DNA of 8,807 nt, from positions 1 through 8,807 of the forward strand of contig JAJCYK010000379.1 in NCBI GenBank assembly GCA_029262935.1, in the 5' to 3' direction. The position numbers and the translations under genes are program-made. The stretch comes from Cytophagales bacterium (GTDB lineage Bacteria; Bacteroidota; Bacteroidia; Cytophagales; Cyclobacteriaceae). This document shows positions 1 through 7,479 of the stretch, one piece after another (the stretch's first letter is position 1; each line of letters starts with the position of its first letter). The notes below the pieces were generated by a model. It saw only the letters and a program-made list of their open reading frames with translations, was not told the DNA's origin and did no database searches.

Positions 1-1071
1 CTCACTTAACGGTTGTAATTGGTAAGACCTCATCTCCGAGATTTCTTTGGGGACATGGCTGGCATGCACCTGAGCAATTTGAGCTTCAATCTCCGTCTTG
101 TCAACCCCTTGGGGCAAGACCACATAACATTGATTAACATCCGAAACCGCACTCCATTCGGTCATAAAACGATCCCCAGAAAATTGCTGAATTGTGGCAT
201 AGGAGATCAAAACCTTAAATGGAAAATCGGTATTATTAGGTAAATTCTCAATAACACCGGTCACTTGTAGATCTACCATCTTTTCGAAAGTTAAGATCTT
301 ACCAAGTACGTCGATGCTTTTAAAATATTTCTCCGCGATAGCACGTGTTAACACAATGGTATTGGGGTTGGAAAAGGCTGATTCCTGGCTTCCAGCCAAC
401 CACTTGATTTGAGTTTGATTAAAGTCAAAAATGTCGAAAAAGGTACTATCAACAAAACCACAACCTTCATCTTCCTGAAAAGAACGGGTATCTTTATTGG
501 AATCAGTAATGGTAAACTGCGCGTTTCTATGATAGGACATAGCTGTAACATTCTTAAGCGCAGGTAATTCTTCTGATAGTGCAGTTGGAAGCGGACTGAC
601 TACCCCGGTGCGATATTCAGCTTGACCCTCAATTTGGCTTACCCTGACAATGCGATAGATATCCCCTGCAGCCGAATGAAAGGTATCAAAGCTCATTTCA
701 TAGCGAATAACCATGGCGATGATAAGAGTACATACAATGCCCATAGTAAGCCCCAAAATATTAACTAGAGAGTTGGTTTTGTATTTCCATACATTTCTAC
801 TGGCGGATTTTACGAAACTTCCCCATAAAATGGTATTGAAAAGGCCGGAGGTAATATTGTTTCTGAGAAGTATTCCTGGACGGACAAATCGAATTACGTT
901 CCAGATGAAGTTCCTTTTGGCCCTCTTTAGACCCAGGGTGACGATCTCTTCCTGAAAATTTTCCAGTAGGTCGCCGGAAATTGTTTCATATAATTGAGAA
1001 GGGCAAAACCATTCCAAAAATTTTAGTGGCCATCGGGGAGGGGAAGATGTTTTCTGGTGATCACTGGGCAT
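1..1071 (-). CDS. ABC transporter permease, FtsX/MacB type with N-terminal permease prefix domain (partial, runs off left edge)
   Basis: My reading of the complement gives 357 uninterrupted codons from ATG 1071-1069 to the window edge, so the C-terminal part is missing. Residues about 11-50 (PPRWPLKFLEWFCP, then a GDLLENFQEE stretch) resemble the 'permease prefix domain 2' that precedes many Bacteroidota FtsX-like permeases. Residues about 101-122 form one hydrophobic helix (NSLVNILGLTMGIVCTLIIA) followed by YEMSFDTFH, typical of the first membrane helix and start of the periplasmic MacB-like core domain. Known relatives have four transmembrane helices and export peptides, drugs or lipids with a separate ATPase; none is in view. 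The start overlaps the PadR gene by 11 bp in another frame, which argues for one transcript and coupled translation. Substrate unknown. Confidence 0.88.
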   Translation of the reverse strand, partial: MPSDHQKTSSPPRWPLKFLEWFCPSQLYETISGDLLENFQEEIVTLGLKRAKRNFIWNVIRFVRPGILLRNNITSGLFNTILWGSFVKSASRNVWKYKTNSLVNILGLTMGIVCTLIIAMVIRYEMSFDTFHSAAGDIYRIVRVSQIEGQAEYRTGVVSPLPTALSEELPALKNVTAMSYHRNAQFTITDSNKDTRSFQEDEGCGFVDSTFFDIFDFNQTQIKWLAGSQESAFSNPNTIVLTRAIAEKYFKSIDVLGKILTFEKMVDLQVTGVIENLPNNTDFPFKVLISYATIQQFSGDRFMTEWSAVSDVNQCYVVLPQGVDKTEIEAQIAQVHASHVPKEISEMRSYQLQPLSE

Positions 1072-1387
1072 AGTTCAATTGAGGAATGAGTTTCCAAAGG
1101 TTAATGCGGGTAGCTTTCATAGACTGTAGTACAGCTAGTCCGGTATTAGTTATGGTAAATAACCGCTTGCGTCTACCGCCTCTGGTTTTCGTTACTCCAC
1201 CCATTACTGAGGTTAGGTATTGTTTGTCTTCCAAACGGTATAGCGTAACATGTACCGCACTAAGATTAACTTTGCGACCAACACGTTCATATACTTCAGT
1301 AACTATGGCATTGCCATACGCTTCCTCTCGAAGTATGCAGACCATAGTTAGTATTAGTTCTTCAAATTCACCGAGATATTCTTTCAT
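1061..1387 (-). CDS. PadR-family transcriptional regulator
   Basis: This 108-residue protein is a compact winged-helix repressor of the PadR family, close to the size of the small, mostly DNA-binding PadR subfamily. Visible features are the N-terminal helix with LTMVCILREEAYGNAIV (residues 12-29), a recognition-helix region NLSAVHVTLYRLEDKQYL (41-58) and a basic wing TKTRGGRRKRLFTIT (66-80), then a short C-terminal helix for dimerisation. Family members usually repress their own operon and a linked transporter and release DNA on binding a small hydrophobic ligand. Here it is the first gene of a unit with the overlapping ABC permease, which fits that role. The start is the ATG at 1387, about 34 bases downstream of the expected transcription start of the promoter at 1428-1459. 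The ligand cannot be told from sequence. Confidence 0.92.
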   Translation of the reverse strand: MKEYLGEFEELILTMVCILREEAYGNAIVTEVYERVGRKVNLSAVHVTLYRLEDKQYLTSVMGGVTKTRGGRRKRLFTITNTGLAVLQSMKATRINLWKLIPQLNYAQ

Positions 1388-1415
1388 ATTGTTATGCTGT
1401 ACTCTTATTTCTATA

Positions 1416-1429
1416 TGTTTTGTAAAACA
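1416..1429. promoter_or_regulatory. candidate PadR operator (palindrome)
   Basis: TGTTTTgtAAAACA is a palindrome with 6-bp arms around a 2-base centre. It overlaps the end of the -7 element and the expected start site of the PadR promoter, where a repressor would block transcription. Outer TGT/ACA half-sites 8 bases apart are of the kind seen for PadR-like regulators. The role in autoregulation is inferred from position and symmetry; the AT-rich background makes chance possible. Confidence 0.35.
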
Positions 1430-1459
1430 AATTTAACAATTACTATACACATTGTCAAA
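1428..1459 (-). promoter_or_regulatory. Bacteroidota-type promoter for the padR-permease unit
   Basis: Read on the minus strand, TTTG (1459-1456) is followed after exactly 20 bases by TAAATTTG (1435-1428). This matches the Bacteroidota primary sigma factor pattern of TTTG near -33 and TAnnTTTG near -7 at normal spacing. It would start transcription about 34 bases before the PadR ATG. The match is seen in the sequence; activity is inferred. Confidence 0.6.
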
Positions 1460-1532
1460 GAAATAGGATAATTATTGATGATCATTATAATTTACCGTTA
1501 TTTACTAATAATACTTCCCTCAATAACAGTAA

Positions 1533-2585
1533 ATGAATTATAAAAATAAACGTAGATGGCTCATCATTAGAGACTATTGTATTGGGTGGACCTTGGCATT
1601 TGTATTTTACAGCATTGTAAGGGGGGAAGGAACACAGGAGATGGGTTCTGTTCAGCTTGAAGTCTGGCGTAGTATTTTAGTTTCTATGGTAATTGGCCCC
1701 ATTGTTGGAAGCATCTCTGGATACGCCCAAGTGTTGACCGAGGAGAAAGCGTATCAACCGATGTCGATTCAGAAACTTCTGATACTCAGGTTTATATTTA
1801 CCCTATTATTTATAATATCCATCATCTTGATCGCTTATACTATAGTAACTCTCTTTATGGAAGTAAAGATTGGATTGATAGCATTTGCTTTTGAACCCGG
1901 CAGCTTTGCCATCTATTTATATATACTTTTTGTCGATGTCTTTATGGCTATACTAAGGCAGGTTAATTTACTGCTTGGAGAAAAGAAACTTGGAAAACTG
2001 CTACGTGGTAAGTTCTACACCCCAAGAGAAGAGGAACGAATTTTTATGTTTGTGGATCTCAAAGACTCAACGAAACTAGCAGAGCAACTAGGCCATACCA
2101 AATACAGCCTATTGATTCAAGATTGCTTCAATGATCTCGGCGTAGTAGCAGAAAACCAAGCAGAGATCTACCAATATGCAGGGGATGAAGCGATACTGAC
2201 CTGGCAGTTGCCTGATGGATTAAGAAATGAGAATTGTATTAGGGCCTATTTCAATTTCAAAGAGGAGTTAATCAAAAAACAAGATTATTACCTTCACAAA
2301 TACAATTGTAGGCCATTTTTTAAAGCAGGAATAAACGCCGGCAATGTCATGGTGACTGAGATTGGAAAATATAAAAAAGACATTGCTTATCACGGTGATA
2401 CCGTGAATACTGCAGCAAGAATTCAAAGTAAATGCAATGACTTTAAACAGGAACTATTGATTTCCAAGAACCTAAAAGACCAATTGAAAAAAAGTGAGTT
2501 CAACTTTGACGAACTAGGCAGAATAGCGCTTAAAGGAAAAGAAAAAGAAGTGCTTATTTATGCGGTTGCTGAGTACGCCAAATAG
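1533..2585 (+). CDS. membrane-bound class III adenylate/guanylate cyclase-like protein
   Basis: A 350-residue protein with an N-terminal membrane domain of about four helices (roughly 14-30, 46-66, 84-108, 124-145) and a cytoplasmic class III nucleotide cyclase domain (about 165-350). Both metal-binding aspartates are present: D175 in FMFVDLKDST and D218 in YQYAGDEAILTW. The transition-state pair is N292 and R296 in DTVNTAARIQ. The purine-selecting positions are not canonical: the usual lysine is Q214 and the usual aspartate or threonine/serine is about A285. The membrane part may act as sensor or anchor. It probably makes a cyclic nucleotide, but cAMP versus cGMP cannot be assigned. No Shine-Dalgarno is seen before the ATG, usual for this phylum. 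It is divergent from padR and lies 107 bp before the next gene, so it is probably its own unit. Confidence 0.88.
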   Translation: MNYKNKRRWLIIRDYCIGWTLAFVFYSIVRGEGTQEMGSVQLEVWRSILVSMVIGPIVGSISGYAQVLTEEKAYQPMSIQKLLILRFIFTLLFIISIILIAYTIVTLFMEVKIGLIAFAFEPGSFAIYLYILFVDVFMAILRQVNLLLGEKKLGKLLRGKFYTPREEERIFMFVDLKDSTKLAEQLGHTKYSLLIQDCFNDLGVVAENQAEIYQYAGDEAILTWQLPDGLRNENCIRAYFNFKEELIKKQDYYLHKYNCRPFFKAGINAGNVMVTEIGKYKKDIAYHGDTVNTAARIQSKCNDFKQELLISKNLKDQLKKSEFNFDELGRIALKGKEKEVLIYAVAEYAK

Positions 2586-2692
2586 TAGCTTTCCTTGACC
2601 TTATTCGCTACCAGCCATACATTTTGAAACAATACCTGTTTGAATCCATGTATAATGGCAGTATAATTACATATTAAATAACTTCTAAAATC

Positions 2693-3244
2693 ATGTTAAA
2701 GAAAATATTATTAGGACTTGGAGCGGTAGTACTCCTGTTTGTGCTTTATGTTGTTTATGCTTTGTTTATTGCCGCACCAGCAAGTCCACCTGCAACTACG
2801 GAATATTCTAACGATGGTCTTGAAATAACCGTAACTTATAGCCAGCCCTACAAAAAAGGCCGGCTGATTTTTGGTGATGAAGCTGATGGCGCTTTACAAC
2901 CTTATGGCAAATATTGGAGACTAGGCGCCAATTCCGCTACAGAAATTACTTTCAACAAGGATGTTCTTTTTGCGGGAAAACCTCTTAGTGCAGGGTCTTA
3001 TCGTATGTCAGCGGTACCAGGCCCCCAATCATTTAAGATTTCTCTTAATAGCGAATTGGACGTATTCTTTGGAGTAGCTGAACCAGATGAGGAACTTGAT
3101 GTATTATCAGTAGATGCACCTGTGTCCATGCAGGATAATGAAACCGAAATGTTCACTATTAATATTAACAAAACTGACTCTGGAGCGCAGATAGATTTCG
3201 TTTGGGATAAAGTGTTGTTCTCAGTGCCTGTAACAATGCCCTAA
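2693..3244 (+). CDS. membrane-anchored DUF2911 family protein
   Basis: A 183-residue protein. Residues 5-27 form one hydrophobic segment after MLKK, with no lipobox and no clear cleavage site, so it is probably an N-terminal anchor with the rest outside the inner membrane. The remainder matches the DUF2911 pattern: TYSQPYKKGRLIFG (48-61), YGKYWRLGANSATEI (71-85), FAGKPLSAGSYRMSAVPG (93-110) and a final strand with W171 and FSVPV. DUF2911 proteins are common secreted beta-rich proteins of Bacteroidota and have no established function that I know. The stop is 9 bp before the amidohydrolase start on the same strand, so the two are very likely co-transcribed and may act together at the membrane. 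Confidence 0.87.
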   Translation: MLKKILLGLGAVVLLFVLYVVYALFIAAPASPPATTEYSNDGLEITVTYSQPYKKGRLIFGDEADGALQPYGKYWRLGANSATEITFNKDVLFAGKPLSAGSYRMSAVPGPQSFKISLNSELDVFFGVAEPDEELDVLSVDAPVSMQDNETEMFTININKTDSGAQIDFVWDKVLFSVPVTMP

Positions 3245-3253
3245 AGTCGGCTC

Positions 3254-4363
3254 ATGAAAAAATGGTTGATATTACCACTAGGTGTGTTGCTATTCCTGGG
3301 TATTGCCTATTGGGCTATTGGTAAAATTCAGTACAGAATGAATGTAATGGATGTGGAAGAGTATGATCCGGTTTCCACTTTAAAAGTGCCAGAGACATTG
3401 CTCACCAGATCAAAATTTCCGTTTATTGATGTGCACAACCACCAATGGACCATGCCGATACAGGATCTGGATGAACTTGTTGAGGACATGGATGCACTTA
3501 ACATGTCAGTAATGGTGAACCTCAGTGGCTTTAGAGGAAAATATCTGGAGTGGACTTTGGACAATGTGCAAGATCACTTAGACCATCGTTTTGCTATTTT
3601 CCTTAACCTTAATTTTGAGGAATTGGACGACGATGGATGGCCAGAGAATGCTTTATCCATTATGGAGGAGGCTGTCAAACAGGGAGTGAAGGGATTAAAA
3701 GTTTATAAAGGCCTTGGACTTACTGACAAGGACAATGATGGCCATAGAATCGCCATTGATGATTCTAGATTAGATCCTATATGGGCTAAATGCGGTCAGT
3801 TGGGGATACCCGTATTGATTCATTCGGGCGAACCGGCCTCCTTCTGGCAAGACAAAGACAAGTACAACGAACGGTGGCTGGAGTTAAAACAATACCCTAG
3901 CCGGTACCGCTCTTCCGAAAGATTTCCATCCTTTGAAGAAATAATGGCTGAGCAGCACCGGGTATTTCGCAAACATCCTGGCACCACCTTTATCAATGCC
4001 CATTTGGGATGGTTCGGCAATGATCTTGATAGATTGGGAAAACTCTTTGATGAAATGCCCCACGTATATGCTGAAATGGGCGCCGTGTTGGCTGAATTGG
4101 GGCGCCAACCGCGGAACGCCCGGCAATGGATGATAAAATACCAGGACCGGGTAATGATGGGCAAAGACACCTATAATAAGGAAGAGTATTATACTTATTT
4201 CCGGGTGTTAGAGACCGACGATGAATACTTTGACTACTATCGCAAGCGCCATGCTCATTGGAAAATGTATGGATTGAACCTCCCGGATTCAGTCTTAAAA
4301 AAAGTATACTACCAAAATGCCTTGAAGGTCATTCCCGGCTTAGATACTAGCTTATTTGATTAA
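3254..4363 (+). CDS. membrane-anchored metal-dependent amidohydrolase (amidohydrolase-related TIM barrel)
   Basis: A 369-residue protein. Residues 3-22 after MKK form a hydrophobic helix, probably a signal anchor. The barrel begins at FPFIDVHNHQW. The metal ligands expected of the amidohydrolase superfamily are all visible: H61 and H63 in the HxH motif, H190 in VLIHSGEP, H250 in FINAHLGW and D305 in MMGKDTY. K149 and K152 lie in GLKVYKGLGL. The strand order and spacing resemble the PF04909 'amidohydrolase 2' group, which holds hydrolases and metal-dependent decarboxylases of aromatic acids; the exact reaction and substrate cannot be read from sequence. Family members are often cytosolic, so an N-terminal anchor is notable. 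It is the second gene of a tight pair with the DUF2911 gene, with no strong Shine-Dalgarno. Confidence 0.85.
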   Translation: MKKWLILPLGVLLFLGIAYWAIGKIQYRMNVMDVEEYDPVSTLKVPETLLTRSKFPFIDVHNHQWTMPIQDLDELVEDMDALNMSVMVNLSGFRGKYLEWTLDNVQDHLDHRFAIFLNLNFEELDDDGWPENALSIMEEAVKQGVKGLKVYKGLGLTDKDNDGHRIAIDDSRLDPIWAKCGQLGIPVLIHSGEPASFWQDKDKYNERWLELKQYPSRYRSSERFPSFEEIMAEQHRVFRKHPGTTFINAHLGWFGNDLDRLGKLFDEMPHVYAEMGAVLAELGRQPRNARQWMIKYQDRVMMGKDTYNKEEYYTYFRVLETDDEYFDYYRKRHAHWKMYGLNLPDSVLKKVYYQNALKVIPGLDTSLFD

Positions 4364-4380
4364 AACAAAGTGTTTGTTTT
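4362..4380. terminator. AT-rich inverted repeat between convergent genes, possible bidirectional terminator
   Basis: AAAACAAAgtgTTTGTTTT is a perfect inverted repeat with 8-bp arms and a 3-base loop. It begins inside the stop codon of the amidohydrolase and ends 7 bases before the stop of the leftward oxidoreductase. In both directions the hairpin ends in a T run, as expected for a shared terminator. The stem has only one G-C pair per arm, so it would be weak. Confidence 0.4.
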
Positions 4381-4387
4381 CCTGCTA

Positions 4388-5815
4388 TTAAATAGTCCAG
4401 CCATTTCGGTAATTGCTCATTACGAATTCATTTGCTGGATCAAAATTGGTTATTTTCATTTGCTTGGCATCCCAAAGTAATTTCTTTCGACCTGGATACC
4501 TAGTCCTTCCTTTACTGTCTTTCTCTTGTAGCATATAAGCTCTCAATGCCAAATTTCCCATCAACACAGCTTCAGAAAATGGACCTGCATAATTAAAAGG
4601 TGAACTCACTTCTGCTTCATCAAAACCTTTTAGACAAGCATTAACCCAACTTATATAATGACCTTCTGGTATTCTTTTTAAAGTTTTTGGTAATGCGTCC
4701 ACCTCTCCCTTTCTTGAAAGGGGTATTAAAATTGGGGGTTTGGAATAATTGCCAAATACCTTCCCATTGGTACCTTCGAAAATAAAGCCGTTACTGAAAT
4801 CTCCAATATCATCATTGGGACCCAGTTCTGGAGGTCTTTCGGGTTGTAATCCACCATCCATCCAGGTCAATTTGATATTGCCCTTTCCATCAGTGCGCGG
4901 AAAGGTCAAATGAATAATTGCTGATGCCGGGCAGCTATCTTTGTAGTTAGCAACTTTAAAAAAGCCTTCCCAAGCTGTAGTGGCACTACACTCCACCTCT
5001 ATAGGGTAATCCACTGGCAAGATCCTGAAAAATGGATCCATAATATGACAGGCCATATCCCCCAAGGCACCTGTCCCAAAAGCCCACCATCCACGCCAAT
5101 TGAATGGCAAATAGGCTGGATTGTAGGTCATTTCTGCAGCTGGGCCCAGCCATAAATCCCAATCCAATTCGTTGGGAACATCAAAGTTACCTTTTGGTGT
5201 GGGTATTCCCTGTGGCCATACCGGTCTGTTAGTCCAAGCATAAACCTTGCTTACTTCACCGATTAACCCAGCATCAATTATCTCTTGGGTACGCCTCACC
5301 GGCTCGTCTGAAGCATACTGGTTGCCCATCTGAGTCACTACCTTATATTTTCTAGCTGCCTCAGTCAGTAACCTTGCTTCTTTAATGCTGTGAGTAAGTG
5401 GCTTTTGCACATAAACGTGTTTTCCCATTTGCATGGCTCTCATGGTGGCTATGGCATGTGTATGGTCTGGGGTTGAAACCGTTACCGCGTCAATATTTTT
5501 ACCTTCTTTGTCCAACATTTCCCTGAAGTCTTTAAAATAAGGGGCTTCTGGGAAAGAGTCCCTGGAATCTACGGCCATACGGTCATCGACATCACAGAGA
5601 TAAGCTATTTTTACATTAGGGCTTTTGGCCATTGCGGCCAAGTCCGATTTCCCTTTTCCTCCCACGCCGATGCCAGCAATGTACAAAGTGTCACTGGGAG
5701 GTACATGGTTGGTGCCACCTAGAACATGTCTGGGAACGATCATGAACCCAGCAATCGAAGCTGCACTGGCCTTTATGAATTTTCTTCTGCTTTTTTTTCT
5801 AGATTTAGTATTCAT
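4388..5815 (-). CDS. Tat-exported Gfo/Idh/MocA family oxidoreductase
   Basis: A 475-residue NAD(P)-dependent sugar-type oxidoreductase. The N-terminus has a twin-arginine motif SRRKFIK (residues 9-15) followed by the mild hydrophobic stretch ASAASIAGFMIV, so it is probably folded with its cofactor and exported by the Tat system. The Rossmann fold shows GIGVGGKG (48-55) and an aspartate-ended strand IAYLCDVDD. The substrate-site motif is VQKPLTHS (136-143) with K138 in the place of the EKP lysine, and GDMACHIMD (252-260) carries the D/H pair expected near the active site. Length and Tat signal match the secreted Bacteroidota/Planctomycetota branch, which acts on sugars or glycosides and includes GH109-like enzymes; the specific substrate is unknown. 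An intrinsic terminator upstream separates it from the lipoprotein gene, so it is probably transcribed alone. Confidence 0.9.
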   Translation of the reverse strand: MNTKSRKKSRRKFIKASAASIAGFMIVPRHVLGGTNHVPPSDTLYIAGIGVGGKGKSDLAAMAKSPNVKIAYLCDVDDRMAVDSRDSFPEAPYFKDFREMLDKEGKNIDAVTVSTPDHTHAIATMRAMQMGKHVYVQKPLTHSIKEARLLTEAARKYKVVTQMGNQYASDEPVRRTQEIIDAGLIGEVSKVYAWTNRPVWPQGIPTPKGNFDVPNELDWDLWLGPAAEMTYNPAYLPFNWRGWWAFGTGALGDMACHIMDPFFRILPVDYPIEVECSATTAWEGFFKVANYKDSCPASAIIHLTFPRTDGKGNIKLTWMDGGLQPERPPELGPNDDIGDFSNGFIFEGTNGKVFGNYSKPPILIPLSRKGEVDALPKTLKRIPEGHYISWVNACLKGFDEAEVSSPFNYAGPFSEAVLMGNLALRAYMLQEKDSKGRTRYPGRKKLLWDAKQMKITNFDPANEFVMSNYRNGWTI

Positions 5816-5888
5816 AGGTTTCAGTTCTGTAGAAGTTAATTTAGTTGCTGCAGTTCAATATTACTATTAACCTTTCCTAAAATTTTCC

Positions 5889-5908
5889 AAAAAATGGCTG
5901 CGAGCCAT
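5889..5908 (-). terminator. intrinsic terminator downstream of the lipoprotein gene
   Basis: On the minus strand ATGGCT-cgc-AGCCAT forms a 6-bp stem with a 3-base loop and is followed at once by a run of T residues. It lies about 80 bases after the lipoprotein stop and about 75 bases before the oxidoreductase start. The rest of the 172-bp gap (5816-5987) shows no gene. A TTTG with a TAATATTG further on is present, but the spacing of 24 is too long to call a promoter. Confidence 0.55.
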
Positions 5909-5987
5909 GTGTTTGAGAATAGCAGGTGGTAAAACTTAGTTGAGCTAAAATGTGGAAGTAACCAGGGTAGGAGTTTCCTGAATTTTA

Positions 5988-6986
5988 TTACCAATTCTCA
6001 TCAATTTCTGCTTTGCCACTAAAATGGACTACTTTATTACCATATAGTGGATCATAGTAATGTCCTCCTTCTTTATAATCTTCATTCCAAGTTTTAGTGC
6101 GGTCTTCGTTAAGTTTATATAAGAATGGTGATAGATGAAGTCTTTCCAAATGCCACCTGCCCTCTTTTCCGGAAGGGATATCCTCCCCATCTCCATACAA
6201 CATGAGCCCACCTTCAGCAAAAATTTCGTGACCTGGATTGGTGCTCATGTATTCATGACTTACGTTCATAACCTTATGACCTATTTCATGGGCTATAGTA
6301 CCGCGCAGTCTGTCGGGTCTGGATAAGTTGGTGATAGTAATGATTCCTCTGAAGGCATCTGGCAACGTATTGCAATAGGAATAAGTAGGGAAAGACAAAC
6401 CACCAGTCCTTACTGTTTTCATAGTCCAGTTCCTTCCTTCGGATACTTCCAGAAAGGGATAAAAGACATCTTGGAGCACAGTCAGGTAAATTGTTCTGGA
6501 GTTTTGAGTATCTGGCTCAATTATACTGCTAAAAGCTTCTTTAGCCAATGGGGTAAGTATAGCCGGGTGCCTCCTCATATGTTTATACATATTGACATAC
6601 TCTGTATTAGGCACCCCGGGTACTTCATTCGCTTGAATAGAGAAGTACTGGGGATCAACTGCCCCTGTTTTTACCCACAGCAGGTTAATCTGTATGCATG
6701 TGGGCTGGTAGATTTCTTTTGCGGCTTGAAAGCTTTCTATCATTTGTGCCAGGGTTACTTTCCTAAAAGCAGGATCAAAATTGCTGGGGAAGTACACACC
6801 AACATCCAAAGTTAGTTTACCAGATACCAAATCTTTGTTAAATTCAGCAACATCAAGGGTGTCCAAGACACTCCATGCGACAGGTAGAATTTCTGGGGTC
6901 GAGCTAGGCTGCTGTTGAAATGCTTCAGGGTCTTGGTTGCAGCCTGTTAATGCTAGCAGTAATAGAAAGTTGAAAGCGGCTCTCAT
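5988..6986 (-). CDS. predicted zinc-metallopeptidase-like lipoprotein (HExxH)
   Basis: A 332-residue protein with a short lipoprotein signal: MRAAF, the hydrophobic stretch NFLLLLAL, then lipobox LTGC with lipidation at C16, so it should be anchored in the cell envelope. The chief motif is TIAHEIGHKVMNVSHEY: H233, E234 and H237 form an HExxH zincin core, with H244 as a possible third ligand. The classical metzincin spacing HExxHxxGxxH would place that His one residue earlier with a Gly before it. GGLMLYG (259-265) follows and could serve as a Met-turn with M262, or nearby glutamates (E245, E254, E258) could be the third ligand as in gluzincins. I do not recognise the family by name. It probably cleaves proteins or peptides in the envelope, which is inference. 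Upstream (6987-7058) no clear promoter is seen. Confidence 0.8.
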   Translation of the reverse strand: MRAAFNFLLLLALTGCNQDPEAFQQQPSSTPEILPVAWSVLDTLDVAEFNKDLVSGKLTLDVGVYFPSNFDPAFRKVTLAQMIESFQAAKEIYQPTCIQINLLWVKTGAVDPQYFSIQANEVPGVPNTEYVNMYKHMRRHPAILTPLAKEAFSSIIEPDTQNSRTIYLTVLQDVFYPFLEVSEGRNWTMKTVRTGGLSFPTYSYCNTLPDAFRGIITITNLSRPDRLRGTIAHEIGHKVMNVSHEYMSTNPGHEIFAEGGLMLYGDGEDIPSGKEGRWHLERLHLSPFLYKLNEDRTKTWNEDYKEGGHYYDPLYGNKVVHFSGKAEIDENW

Positions 6987-7058
6987 TAAAAGTAATATAG
7001 TAATCTTTAGATAAAGAATACATATAAAGGTCTGTCAGGTAATAAAGCAGTGGGCAAG

Positions 7059-7465
7059 TTAATCAAGATCCAACAACCTGGCTTTTGTAATTTCTCCGGT
7101 ACCTTCATAAAAGAGATGAAGCCCTTTCGAGCAATCTTGGTGTCATTCGAATCTTAGTTTATCTCCGGCAGGATGCCATTTGGTATGAAGCTCCTGACCT
7201 GACAGTTTAGTGAATTGCTGTAAATCGCTACCAGCAGCATTCATTATATAGAGATTGAAATCCCCAAAGTCACCTAATTGAAGATCATTTGGTTGGACCC
7301 TGTCCTTAATTAGATCCCCTAAGTCACTTAATTTGTAGGGGCAGAAAAGAATATTTCTGGATCACCTTTTAAAATCATTAACCTTAGAAAGGATTCATGT
7401 GCATATTGATTAGTAATCTGTTCGTTTAGACGTTTTTGTACTTGAATAATGTGAAAATGTAATTC
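7059..7465 (-). pseudogene. decayed TolB/PD40-like beta-propeller gene remnant
   Basis: The gap between the lipoprotein and reductase genes (6987-7479) holds no intact gene, but the minus strand encodes a broken one. Positions 7465-7331 read as 45 open codons (IIQVQKRLNEQ through LKGDPEIFFSAPTN) ending in a stop at 7330-7328. A shift of one frame near 7338 opens 64 codons (7337-7146), including NLYIMNAAGSDLQQF and LHTKWHPAGDKLRF, which closely resemble PD40/TolB-type propeller blades (LYxMNADGSxxxQLT ... WSPDGxKLxF). An in-frame TGA at 7145-7143 breaks this, and the same frame continues with GLHLFYEGTGEITKARLLD to a stop at 7061-7059. No start codon is evident and a stop (7468-7466) sits just upstream, so the 5' part is also gone. 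Parent function unknown; the blade identity rests on motif resemblance. Confidence 0.65.
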
Positions 7466-7479
7466 TTAAGTGGCTTGTT

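Noticed and set aside
19..551. Open frames on the plus strand at 19-243 and in another minus frame at 348-551
   Set aside because: Both lie wholly inside the permease frame, which has family-like sequence and a membrane helix; their own translations resemble nothing.
1086..1436. Plus-strand open frame of 116 codons opposite padR
   Set aside because: It is the antisense shadow of a clear PadR gene and its composition is not protein-like.
1474..1500. ATGATCAT palindrome in the padR-cyclase gap
   Set aside because: Eight bases in very AT-rich DNA, not aligned with any recognisable promoter; chance is likely.
2586..2692. GTAGC...GCTAC repeat after the cyclase as a terminator
   Set aside because: Only a 5-bp stem with a long loop and no T run.
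3820..4170. Minus-strand open frames opposite the amidohydrolase
   Set aside because: Antisense shadows of a gene whose metal-binding motifs fix the real frame.
5856..5891. Possible Bacteroidota promoter for the Tat oxidoreductase (TTTG and TAATATTG on the minus strand)
   Set aside because: The spacing is 24 rather than 19-21 and the downstream element has a mismatch.
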